From positions 434,001 to 498,000 of the forward strand of contig NZ_PYVX01000002.1 in NCBI RefSeq assembly GCF_003056305.1: a DNA stretch of 64,000 nucleotides, read 5' to 3'. The translations under genes were made by a program, and so were the position numbers. The notes beneath the pieces were generated by a model. It worked only from the letters and a program-made list of their open reading frames with translations. It was not told the origin of the DNA and made no database searches. The stretch comes from Halomonas denitrificans. Its GTDB lineage: Bacteria > Pseudomonadota > Gammaproteobacteria > Pseudomonadales > Halomonadaceae. Every line of letters begins with the position of its first letter. Position 1 is the first letter of the stretch. Of this stretch, positions 7,887 through 15,242 are shown piece after piece.

Positions 7887-9113
7887 TCATTGCCCCACGT
7901 AGCGCGCCTGCCAGGCGTCCTGCAGCGCCGTCATCCAGCTGGGGTGCGGCTCGGGTAGGGTGCGCTCGAGGGCGCCCGCCGGCAGCATCGCCGGGTTCGC
8001 CTGGTCCAGCGCGAAGAGCGCCTGGTCGTCCGCCGGCAGCTGAGCGACGTCGAGCACGGTGCGATCGCCCCAGACGTCGAGGTCCTGCTTGGTCGCCTGG
8101 GCCTCCGGGGAGAGCAGGTAGTCGGCGACCACCATGGCGCCGGCCTTGTGGGGCGAGTTGTAGGGGATGGCGACGAAGTGCACGTTGCCGAGGGTGCCGC
8201 TTGCCGGCACGTAGCTGCGGGTGCTCGGGGGCAGCTCGTAGTCGGCTACCGCCGCGGCCGGCTCCGAGGGGATGAAGGTGAAGGCCAGTGACAGCGCGCC
8301 GTCGCCCATCAGGCTGCGCATCTCGGGGCCGCTGGCGGGGAACTGGCGACCGCTGCGCCACAGGTGGGGGTGCAGGGCGTCCAGGTAGTCCCACAGTGGG
8401 GCGGTGACGGCGGCGAAGTCGCTCTCCTCGACCTGCGCGTAGAGCGCCTCGTCCCGGTCGGTGAGCTCGATCAGCGCCTGCTTGAGGAAGGTGCTGCCGG
8501 TGAAGTCGGGAATCCGCGGGTAGGTGAAGCGCCCCGGGTTGGCCTTTGCCCAGGCGAGCAGCGCCTCGGTGTCTTGGGGCGGGGTCTCGATCACGTCGCT
8601 ATCGTAGTAGTAGGTGATCTGCGCCCGGCCCCAGGGGGACTCGTAGCCCTCGGTGGGCAGGGTGAAGTCGGTGACCACCTCGGGATTGTCCGCCGGGCGG
8701 GTCAGGGCGAAGTTCGGCAGCGCGGGGGCGAAGGGGCCGAACAGCAGGTCGCTCTCCTTCATGGCGGCGAAGTTCTCGCCGTTGATCCAGATCAGGTCGA
8801 CGTTGCCGGCGCTGTCGTTGCCGGCCTGCTTCTCCGCCAGCACCCGGGAGACCGCCTCGGCGGTATTGCCGACCTTGACGTGCTCGAGGGCGATGCCGAA
8901 GCGCGCGTCGACGCGCCCGGCCACCCAGTCGATGAAGTCATTGGTGCGCTGGTCGCCGGCCCAGGCGTACCAGTAGACCGTCTGGCCGCGGGCCTCCTCG
9001 AGCACGGCCGGCCAGTCGGCCGGGTCGGGGGCGGCCGACAGGCCCATGCTGGTCAGCAGGGCCGGCAGCAGGGCGGCGAGCCGGGGGATTTGCCGAGGGG
9101 AGAGTGCGCGCAT
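7887..9113 (-). CDS. ynjB: ABC importer substrate-binding protein, YnjB type
   Basis: A 408-residue periplasmic protein. The signal peptide covers about residues 1-27 (MRALSPRQIPRLAALLPALL) and is followed by mature sequence with TVYWYAWAGDQRTNDFIDW, DLIWINGENFAAMKESDLL and a late PHKAGAMVVADYLLSPEAQ, all typical of the YnjB branch of the thiamine/iron binding-protein superfamily. ATG 9113 has GAGGAA about 7 bases upstream; an upstream ATG at 9155 would put 14 extra residues before the signal peptide. Fifty-five bases separate it from the phosphotransferase gene upstream. Confidence 0.87.
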   Translation of the reverse strand: MRALSPRQIPRLAALLPALLTSMGLSAAPDPADWPAVLEEARGQTVYWYAWAGDQRTNDFIDWVAGRVDARFGIALEHVKVGNTAEAVSRVLAEKQAGNDSAGNVDLIWINGENFAAMKESDLLFGPFAPALPNFALTRPADNPEVVTDFTLPTEGYESPWGRAQITYYYDSDVIETPPQDTEALLAWAKANPGRFTYPRIPDFTGSTFLKQALIELTDRDEALYAQVEESDFAAVTAPLWDYLDALHPHLWRSGRQFPASGPEMRSLMGDGALSLAFTFIPSEPAAAVADYELPPSTRSYVPASGTLGNVHFVAIPYNSPHKAGAMVVADYLLSPEAQATKQDLDVWGDRTVLDVAQLPADDQALFALDQANPAMLPAGALERTLPEPHPSWMTALQDAWQARYVGQ

Positions 9114-9168
9114 CGTGGGGTTCCTCGTGGTGAAGGTGGTCAGGGGCGTGATCAAGGGGCCGGGAGTG

Positions 9169-10257
9169 TCAGGGCGTGAGCAGGCGATGCAGTTCGCGAT
9201 GCTCGCGGCGCACGTGCTCGATGGCGGCCACTGAGAGGTAGTGGTCGACGCGCTCGCGCACGTGGGCGATCAGGGCGTCGTCGCTCAGCGTCGCGGACCA
9301 GTCCTCGCCGCGGCGCTGCGCATCCTGTTCCCGCCGGTGGCTGGCGCGCCACTTGGCGCACCAGGTCAGCGACCAGAGCCACATGGCGCGCCGGCACGCC
9401 AGCAGGGTCTCGACCTCGCCCGCGAGGCCCGTGGCCTCGAGCCAGTGGCGGTAGAAGGCGGCCACCTCGTCGGGCGTCAGCTCGGCGCGGCTGTGGAGAT
9501 CCCAGGTGGTGGAGGTGTAGAGGCTGGCGTGGGCCAGGTCGAAGCCGACCAGGCCGTACCGGCACTTCTCCAGGTCCACCAGCACCGCACGACCATCCTC
9601 GGTGACCAGGAAGTTGCCGGGGTGGGCATCGAAGCTGATCAGCCGGGGCTCGGCGACGGGCCCGGGCGGCAGCTGGCGGGGCAGGGCGGCCAGCTCGCCC
9701 TCGATCAGGCCGCGGGCCGCGTCATCCAGCTCGGCCTGGTCGAGGAAACGCGCCTGCTCGCCCACCTCCTCGCGCATCGCCGCCCAGGGATCGGCAGGGG
9801 AGAGCAGCGGCGCACGGGCCGCGGCCGCCGGCACCGCCAGCGTGTGCAGGCTCGCCAGCGCCTCGGCGAGGCGGGGCAGGTCCTCGGGCAGGCGCGCCGG
9901 GCGGCCGTGGATGGCGTCGACCAGCAGTCCGCCGCGGGGCAGCTCCGGGCCGGGCGGCAGCAGGCCGTGCAGCGCGGGAGCGTGGCCGCCCCGGCTGGCG
10001 CGGGTGAAGCAGGCCGCCTGGTAGGCGAGGTTGGCCGCGGGGTCGAGGCGCATCTGGCTCTGCTTCGGCAGTCGCGCCACCCAGTCGTCGTCCTCCCGCT
10101 CGAGCCACAGGTGATGGTGGGCGAGGCCCGTGTCGGCCATCGGGTGCAGGGCCGCGATGCCCGCGTCGAGGCCGGCGCGGGCCAGCGCCGCGGCCAGCGG
10201 GTCGCAGAGGGTCGACGGGGCCCGCGGCGTGTCGGGGCGAGAGGCGGTGTCCGGCAT
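9169..10257 (-). CDS. Phosphotransferase, APH/choline-kinase superfamily
   Basis: A 362-residue small-molecule kinase. The catalytic stretch is LISFDAHPGNFLV followed by LVDLEKCRYG, the Brenner-type Asp/Asn and metal-binding Asp motifs. The N-terminal lobe has HHHLWLEREDDDWVARLPKQ with the ATP-contacting Lys. It is the first gene of the leftward run that continues into ynjB-ynjC-ynjD. A kinase paired with an importer suggests that the imported compound is trapped by phosphorylation; ThiK-like thiamine phosphorylation is one candidate, choline-like substrates another. The start at 10257 has AAGGAG 4 bases upstream. No TPP riboswitch is visible upstream. Confidence 0.75.
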   Translation of the reverse strand: MPDTASRPDTPRAPSTLCDPLAAALARAGLDAGIAALHPMADTGLAHHHLWLEREDDDWVARLPKQSQMRLDPAANLAYQAACFTRASRGGHAPALHGLLPPGPELPRGGLLVDAIHGRPARLPEDLPRLAEALASLHTLAVPAAAARAPLLSPADPWAAMREEVGEQARFLDQAELDDAARGLIEGELAALPRQLPPGPVAEPRLISFDAHPGNFLVTEDGRAVLVDLEKCRYGLVGFDLAHASLYTSTTWDLHSRAELTPDEVAAFYRHWLEATGLAGEVETLLACRRAMWLWSLTWCAKWRASHRREQDAQRRGEDWSATLSDDALIAHVRERVDHYLSVAAIEHVRREHRELHRLLTP

Positions 10258-10490
10258 GACGCTCCTTGTTCGGGGACGATAGTCATCGATGGTCGCACGG
10301 GGGCGCGTCTCCTTACACGCGCCTCCTGGTACGTGCCTTGGCGCGAACGGCCCTGCGCCGCGCTCCGGGTGCCCGAAAGCGGCGCGGCTGTAAGCCCGCG
10401 CGGCCCGGGGCGACACAACGGGAGCGCGCCGGCATCGTCGGCGTCGCGCCGCGTCTCAAATAAGCACAACGCACAACGGAGGGTGAGATC

Positions 10491-11171
10491 ATGTCACAGC
10501 ACGACGAACAACGCCGCAGGCTGCTCGGCCGCCTGCGGCGTCAACTGGCCTACACGGCCCCGCTGCTGGTGCTGGTGGCGGGCGGCGCCGCACTCCACGC
10601 AGCCCCGGGCAATGATTCGGCCGCGGCGGCTTTCTCCACTGCGGACGAAGCGCCCCTGCTGCTGGCCAGCTATCACGCCGAGGCGGAGGGTGAGGCCGAA
10701 GCAGAAGCCGAAGCCGAAGCAGAGGGCGAGGGCGAAGCAGAAGCCGAGGGTGAATCCGAAGCCGAAGTCGAAGCCGAGGGAGGCGCCTCCGCGGTCGCCA
10801 GGCCCGAGGGCTACGTGCCGGCCTACAGCGAGCGCGGCGACAATCCCGCGGAGATGCTGGCCCGGGGCGAGGCGCTCTATTACGACACCTCCCTGAGCAG
10901 CAACGGCCTGGCCTGCGCGAGCTGCCACGGCAGCGACGGGCAGGACTCCGGCTATCAGGCGACCTTCCAGCAGCCCTTTCCCCACCGGGTGGCGATGGCC
11001 GCCAACCGCTTCGGCATGGAAGAGGTCCACGCCGACGAGATGGTGCAGATCTGCATGGTCGCCCCGATGGCCGCCGAGCCGCTCGAGTGGGGCGGCGAGG
11101 AGCTGACCGCGCTGGCGGCCTACGTGGTGGAGGTGCAGCGGCGCGTGGCCGGCGAGCCCCACGACCTCTGA
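10491..11171 (+). CDS. Exported c-type cytochrome with Ala-Glu-Gly spacer
   Basis: A 226-residue protein in three parts. Residues 1-40 form a basic then hydrophobic export segment with twin-arginine QRRRLLGRL and YTAPLLVLVA. Residues 63-97 are a tract of almost only Ala, Glu and Gly. Residues 105-220 form a single-heme cytochrome c domain with CASCH at 142-146, a likely Met axial ligand in the QICMVAPM region, and a C-terminal helix ELTALAAYVVEVQ. The acidic tract would hold the heme domain away from the membrane. Residues 1-40 match the 89-residue protein at 1418-1687 in 27 of 40 positions. GGAGGGTGA upstream supports the start. It is transcribed away from the phosphotransferase. The electron partner is unknown. 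Confidence 0.85.
   Translation: MSQHDEQRRRLLGRLRRQLAYTAPLLVLVAGGAALHAAPGNDSAAAAFSTADEAPLLLASYHAEAEGEAEAEAEAEAEGEGEAEAEGESEAEVEAEGGASAVARPEGYVPAYSERGDNPAEMLARGEALYYDTSLSSNGLACASCHGSDGQDSGYQATFQQPFPHRVAMAANRFGMEEVHADEMVQICMVAPMAAEPLEWGGEELTALAAYVVEVQRRVAGEPHDL
10677..10781 (+). repeat. Repeat coding the cytochrome's (Ala-Glu)n spacer
   Basis: In-frame GCCGAA/GAGGCC-type units encode residues 63-97, alternating Ala-Glu with a few Gly, Ser and Val. It is longer than, but of the same composition as, the tract at 1616-1684. Length changes in multiples of six bases would keep the frame. Confidence 0.8.
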
Positions 11172-11238
11172 GCGCGACGATCCATCGCATCCCGGGCCAT
11201 CCGCGCCGCCGGTTCACCGGGCCATGGGCCGTGGCGAC

Positions 11239-11269
11239 GAAAAAGGGCGCCACCGTGGTCGGTGGCGCC
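11239..11269 (-). terminator. Rho-independent terminator of the VOC gene
   Basis: GGCGCCACC at 11246-11254 pairs perfectly with GGTGGCGCC at 11261-11269 (6-base loop). Read on the minus strand, the stem is followed by a short T-run, seen as an A-run at 11239-11244 on the plus strand. It lies 68 bases past the stop of the VOC gene. Confidence 0.8.
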
Positions 11270-11337
11270 AAACGAGTCAGCATGAAGGACATGCTCGGGG
11301 AGTCGGCGGCTCGTCGCCGCCGTCGTGCGCATCGGTC

Positions 11338-11742
11338 TCAGGCCAGGCGCTGGCCGGAGACGCTCGGGTGGTAGAGCGGCTGGACGCTGTTACCGTCCGG
11401 GTCCTTGCAGTAGAGGCTGCGCCCGCCGTCGCCATGGTCGTGGGCGCCGCGGGTCACCTCGACGCCCTGGTCACGCAGGAACGCCTCCCAGGCGTCCACG
11501 TCCTCGCGGGCGTCGACCACGAAGCCGAAGTGGTCGAGGCGCTGGGGATCGTCGCCGGTGGGTCCCTTGGCGCGGGAGAGCGAGACGTTGTCGTTGCCCA
11601 GCGTCAGGTAGACCAGGTCCTCGTGGGCCCGGCGCAGCACCGAGAGGCCCAGCACGTCCACGTAGAAGCGTTCGCAGGCCTCGAGGTCCTGGACCTGCAG
11701 GGCGATATGGCGCATGCCGTTGAACGGGGCGGGGCGTTGCAT
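11338..11742 (-). CDS. VOC-family (glyoxalase/dioxygenase fold) protein
   Basis: A 134-residue single-domain VOC protein with two beta-alpha-beta-beta-beta modules. MRHIALQVQDLEACERFYVD gives the first metal His, HFGFVV the second module, and LYCKDPDGNSVQPLYH the typical C-terminal pattern (its Gln replaces the usual Glu in NxxE). Members include glyoxalase I, extradiol dioxygenases and fosfomycin-resistance enzymes; the substrate cannot be assigned. GAGGAGG lies 3 bases upstream of ATG 11742. It is divergent from the ABM-domain gene at 11844, with an AT-rich shared promoter region between them. Confidence 0.8.
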   Translation of the reverse strand: MQRPAPFNGMRHIALQVQDLEACERFYVDVLGLSVLRRAHEDLVYLTLGNDNVSLSRAKGPTGDDPQRLDHFGFVVDAREDVDAWEAFLRDQGVEVTRGAHDHGDGGRSLYCKDPDGNSVQPLYHPSVSGQRLA

Positions 11743-11779
11743 GGGACCTCCTCGACGGGGCGGGGGTTAATGAATATAT

Positions 11780-11794
11780 TGGAAAATGTTTCCA
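11780..11794. promoter_or_regulatory. Palindromic operator candidate in the VOC/ABM divergent promoter
   Basis: TGGAAAATGTTTCCA is an inverted repeat with 6-base arms and a 3-base centre, set in an unusually AT-rich patch of this GC-rich region. It closely resembles the IclR-type operator pattern TGGAAA-N3-TTTCCA. A looser AATGAA...TTCATT pair (11769-11774 and 11803-11808) flanks it. No regulator gene lies next to it. Confidence 0.55.
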
Positions 11795-11843
11795 TAAATG
11801 CGTTCATTCCACAACCCTTGTCCACCACTCACGAGAGCCTGCC

Positions 11844-12158
11844 ATGTACTGCATCATCGTCCAGACCCGCCTGAAGCCCGGCACCCGGGAGCGCTTCCTC
11901 GAGGCCATGCTGCCCAACGCCGAGGCCTCGGTGCGCGACGAGCCGGGCTGCCTGGTCTTCGACGTGATCGAGGATCGCGACACCCCGGACCTCTTCCACC
12001 TCTACGAGATCTACGTCGACCGAGAGGCCCTGGCGGCCCACAAGGAGACCGCGCACTACCGGGCCAGCCGGGCGGTGGTCAACGAGCTGATCGCCGAGCA
12101 GTCGGTGATTCGCGCCGACGTGCTGGCGACGAATCCCGGGGCGCGCGGCGAGGCCTGA
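11844..12158 (+). CDS. ABM-domain (putative quinol monooxygenase) protein
   Basis: A 104-residue ferredoxin-like dimeric alpha/beta barrel protein of the antibiotic-biosynthesis-monooxygenase type. Typical elements are the N-terminal YCIIVQTRLKPGTRERFLEA, EPGCLVFDVIED, FHLYEIYVDREALAAH and HYRAS. YgiN and LsrG-like enzymes share this fold and act on quinols or small aldehydes without a cofactor. The substrate is unknown. Its 5' region shares the palindrome at 11780-11794 with the divergent VOC gene, so both may respond to the same regulator. Confidence 0.78.
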   Translation: MYCIIVQTRLKPGTRERFLEAMLPNAEASVRDEPGCLVFDVIEDRDTPDLFHLYEIYVDREALAAHKETAHYRASRAVVNELIAEQSVIRADVLATNPGARGEA

Positions 12159-12217
12159 ACGAATCCCCTCGGCCAGCATCATAGGGATAATCTGATATGC
12201 CGAGGCGAGGGGGCACG

Positions 12218-13711
12218 ATGCCGAATCGACCGGATGCCAAGCGTCGCGTCCTGCTCTGGCTGAGCGTGCTGTGCCTGGCGCTGGGTGCCCTGTTCGCCTG
12301 GCAGGCCCAGGCCCAGAAGGCCTCGCCGCAGGCGGGGCTGGCCCTGGCGATGACCATCGACGACGCCATCGGGCCGGCGATCGACGACTACTTCCGGCGG
12401 GGCCTGGCAGTGGCCCAGGAGCGCGACGCCGAACTCGTCGTGGTGCAGATGGACACCCCCGGCGGGCTCGACGCCTCGATGCGCGCGATGATCCGCGCCA
12501 TGCTCGCCTCCCCCGTGCCGGTCGCCCTCTACGTCTCGCCGGCGGGGGCCCGGGCCGCCAGCGCCGGCACCTACCTGCTCTACGCCAGCCACGTGGCGGC
12601 CATGGCGCCGGCCACCCACCTCGGTTCGGCCACCCCCGTGCAGCTCGGCGGGGGCGGCGGCCTGCCGGGCCTCGGCGAGCCCGAACCCGAGAGCGACCCG
12701 GAGACGCAGGAGCGCGCGCCGGACGCCGTCGACGGGGAGGCGACCGAGAGCGAGGCGAGTGCAGACGCGACGGACGAGGCGGCCGTGGAGCAGGGCGATC
12801 CGGCGTCCGCCAAGCGCCGCGGCGAGACGGCCATGGAGCGCAAGGTGCTGGAGGATGCCGTCGCCTACATCCGCTCGCTGGCCGAGCGCCACGGCCGCAA
12901 CGCCGACTGGGCCGAGCAGGCGGTGCGCGAGGCGGTCAACCTCACCGCCCGGGAGGCCCTCGAGCAGAATGTCATCGAGGTGGTGGCGAGCGACCTGAAC
13001 GACCTGCTCGCCCAGCTCGACGGCCGCACCGTGGTGATGGACGACGGCGAGCGTACCCTGTCCACCGCGAACCTCACCATCGAGCGCTTCGATCCCGACT
13101 GGCGCACCCGGCTGCTGGCGGTGATCACCAACCCCAACGTCGCCTACTTCCTGATGATCATCGGCTTCTACGGGTTGATCTTCGAACTCTCCAATCCGGG
13201 CAGCCTGGTGCCGGGCACCATCGGCATCATCTCGCTGCTGCTGGCGCTGTTCGCCTTCCAGGTGCTGCCGGTCAACTACGCGGGGCTGGCGCTGATCCTG
13301 GTGGGCCTGGGGCTGATCGTGGGCGAGGCGCTGATGCCCAGTTTCGGCATTCTCGGCATCGGCGGCATCGTCGCCTTCGTGATCGGATCGGTGATACTGA
13401 TGGACGCGGACACCCTGAACATCTCGCTGCCGATGATCGGCGGCATCGCGCTGCTCGCGGCGGGCCTGATGCTGTGGGTCATGACCCGCTTCATCGGCCT
13501 GCGGCGTCGCCCGCCGCGCACCGGCCAGGAGGAGCTGGTCGGCAGCGAGGCGCTGGTCCTCGAGGACTTCTCCGGCCAGGGCCACGTGCGCCTGATGGGC
13601 GAGCGCTGGCGGGCGCGCAGCCCTGAACCGCTCGCCCGGGGGCAGTCGGTCCGCGTCACCGCGGTCGACGGCCTGACCCTGGAGGTCGAACCGCTGGCCT
13701 CGTCGTCCTGA
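12218..13711 (+). CDS. NfeD-family membrane serine protease (ClpP class)
   Basis: A 497-residue protein. A signal segment (about residues 8-32) precedes a ClpP/SppA-like protease domain with DTPGGLD (79-84), catalytic Ser115 in RAASAGTYL and probable catalytic Lys209 in [14 protein letters not shown]. Four to five transmembrane helices follow (about 310-430), then a small OB-fold NfeD domain (about 440-495). Residues 142-205 are an acidic, low-complexity insertion between Ser and Lys, longer than I expect for the family. The start at 12218 has GAGGGGG about 5 bases upstream; an in-frame ATG at 12197 is weaker. It is followed by the slipin gene, its usual partner in membrane-protein quality control. 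Confidence 0.87.
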   Translation: MPNRPDAKRRVLLWLSVLCLALGALFAWQAQAQKASPQAGLALAMTIDDAIGPAIDDYFRRGLAVAQERDAELVVVQMDTPGGLDASMRAMIRAMLASPVPVALYVSPAGARAASAGTYLLYASHVAAMAPATHLGSATPVQLGGGGGLPGLGEPEPESDPETQERAPDAVDGEATESEASADATDEAAVEQGDPASAKRRGETAMERKVLEDAVAYIRSLAERHGRNADWAEQAVREAVNLTAREALEQNVIEVVASDLNDLLAQLDGRTVVMDDGERTLSTANLTIERFDPDWRTRLLAVITNPNVAYFLMIIGFYGLIFELSNPGSLVPGTIGIISLLLALFAFQVLPVNYAGLALILVGLGLIVGEALMPSFGILGIGGIVAFVIGSVILMDADTLNISLPMIGGIALLAAGLMLWVMTRFIGLRRRPPRTGQEELVGSEALVLEDFSGQGHVRLMGERWRARSPEPLARGQSVRVTAVDGLTLEVEPLASSS

Positions 13712-13769
13712 GGCCCGCTCGGCACGGTCGATGATCCGCATCGTCCGGCCCAACCAAGGAGCCGACACC

Positions 13770-14564
13770 ATGCTGCTTTCCTACCTCGTCCCGGTCGTCC
13801 TGCTGATCATGCTGCTGGCGGCCTCGATCCGCATCCTGCCCGAGTACAAGCGCGGGGTGGTGTTCTTCCTCGGCCGCTTCCAGGCGGTGAAGGGGCCGGG
13901 CCTTTTGATCATCATTCCCGGCATCCAGAAGATGGAGGTGGTCGACCTGCGGGTGATCACCATGGACGTGCCGGAGCAGGACGTCATCTCCCAGGACAAC
14001 GTCACCGTCAAGGTCAACGCGGTGCTCTACTTCCGGGTGGTGGACCCGGAGAAGGCGATCATCCAGGTGGAGAACTTCGTCAACGCGACCAGCCAGCTGG
14101 CCCAGACCACCCTGCGCTCGGTGCTCGGCAAGCACGACCTGGACGAGATGCTTTCCGAGCGCGACAAGCTCAACGACGACATCCAGGAGATCATCGACAG
14201 CTCCGCCGAGAGCTGGGGGATCAAGGTGGCCAACGTCGAGATCAAGCACGTCGACCTCGACGAGAGCATGATCCGCGCCATCGCCCGCCAGGCCGAGGCG
14301 GAGCGCGAGCGTCGCGCCAAGGTGATCCACGCCGAGGGCGAGCTGCAGGCCTCCAAGAAGCTGGTCGAGGCGGCCAACGTCATGTCCGAGAACTCCGCCG
14401 CGCTGCAGCTGCGCTACCTGCAGACCATGAGCGACATGAGCAACAAGAACGCCTCCACCGTGGTCTTCCCGCTGCCCATGGACATCATGGAGGCCTTCAA
14501 GCACATGAAGGCCTCGCCCGCCGCCCAGGCGCGCACAGGCGGCGCTTCTGACGACGCCTCCTGA
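13770..14564 (+). CDS. Slipin / stomatin-like SPFH protein
   Basis: A 264-residue membrane protein. One N-terminal hydrophobic segment (about residues 3-20) is followed by the SPFH/Band 7 domain: [50 protein letters not shown] sequence read in parts, and a coiled [17 protein letters not shown] segment near residue 185. The C-terminal LQLRYLQTM is conserved in prokaryotic slipins. These proteins oligomerise and are cleaved by, or scaffold, the adjacent NfeD protease. AAGGAG lies 8 bases upstream of ATG 13770. The upstream gene ends 58 bases earlier, so the two form an operon. Confidence 0.92.
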   Translation: MLLSYLVPVVLLIMLLAASIRILPEYKRGVVFFLGRFQAVKGPGLLIIIPGIQKMEVVDLRVITMDVPEQDVISQDNVTVKVNAVLYFRVVDPEKAIIQVENFVNATSQLAQTTLRSVLGKHDLDEMLSERDKLNDDIQEIIDSSAESWGIKVANVEIKHVDLDESMIRAIARQAEAERERRAKVIHAEGELQASKKLVEAANVMSENSAALQLRYLQTMSDMSNKNASTVVFPLPMDIMEAFKHMKASPAAQARTGGASDDAS

Positions 14565-15242
14565 GCCTTTCCGGCGCCCTCGCCACTCCCGCGGGGCGCC
14601 GTAGTACCCAAGGGCGATCGCAGATAGGTCGGCAACTCGGGGCTGACCTGGCGACTAGTCTGCGAGCGGGGCCGGCCCACCGGAGGCGCTGTGAACCCAT
14701 CCCTGGGCGCTACCGACGCTCTGATGCGCTCTCGCGTCCCGCTCCACTTGCAGGACCGGTGCTGGCCATCCATGGCCAGCCCGTTCGAAGCAGCGCTTCT
14801 CACCCCTGGCGTCGGACCTCCTCTTCGGCTTGTCTCCAGCGCCCCATGATTCCGGTAGCTGCGATAGCCCTGGCAGTGCCGGCGCCTCGGATGCACCCCC
14901 GCGCCATCTCTGCTAGACTCCGGCGCCTTCGTCGGGTGCCGTCAGCCACGTTCGCTGCGCGCCGCCCCGCGGATGCAGAGCATGGGAGTCGGCAGACCGT
15001 GATGACACCCCCGGCAGGGCCGGCCACGCCGCCCTGGCGCCTCTCTCCCCTCTAATCGGCGCTGCCCGCCGGCATCGACCCGGGCAGCCTGCGGCGCCGC
15101 GCCGATGCCCGGGCGCCTTCTCCAGCGACACTCTTCCTGCTCCGCCCATGGCGCCTCGCCACCCGGGGGCGGGAGAAGACGCCTGCATCCGATGCGCCGA
15201 CTGCCCTACGGCCCTTCCACCACCCCCTGACTGGACCGCAGC
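14565..15242. other. 678-base gene-free stretch before the SulP gene
   Basis: No credible coding sequence, tRNA or known RNA is visible. At the left, GGCGCCC...GGGGCGCC (about 14572-14599) can fold as a terminator-like stem after the slipin gene. The middle (about 14680-14850) has imperfect inverted repeats and repeated CCATCC/GGCGCT words that look like a dispersed intergenic element. The right third holds the SulP promoter, not resolvable by eye. Short frames here have Ser/Arg/Pro-rich composition unlike the neighbouring proteins. Confidence 0.5.
14761..14780. repeat. Inverted repeat in the intergenic element
   Basis: GCTGGCCAT (14761-14769) and ATGGCCAGC (14772-14780) are perfect inverted arms around two bases. 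They sit in a region whose wording (CCATCCCTGGGCGCT near 14697-14711) looks like a dispersed chromosomal repeat. I see no second copy in this window. Confidence 0.4.

Noticed and set aside
10258..10490. Possible TPP riboswitch ahead of the phosphotransferase-ynjBCD run
   Set aside because: Neither the CTGAGA core nor the conserved ACCTGATC-type arm is visible on the minus strand, so thiamine control is not supported by sequence.
14759..15055. A 98-residue open frame in the intergenic region before SulP
   Set aside because: No ribosome-binding site, Ser/Arg/Pro-rich composition, no domain, and overlap with the inverted-repeat element.
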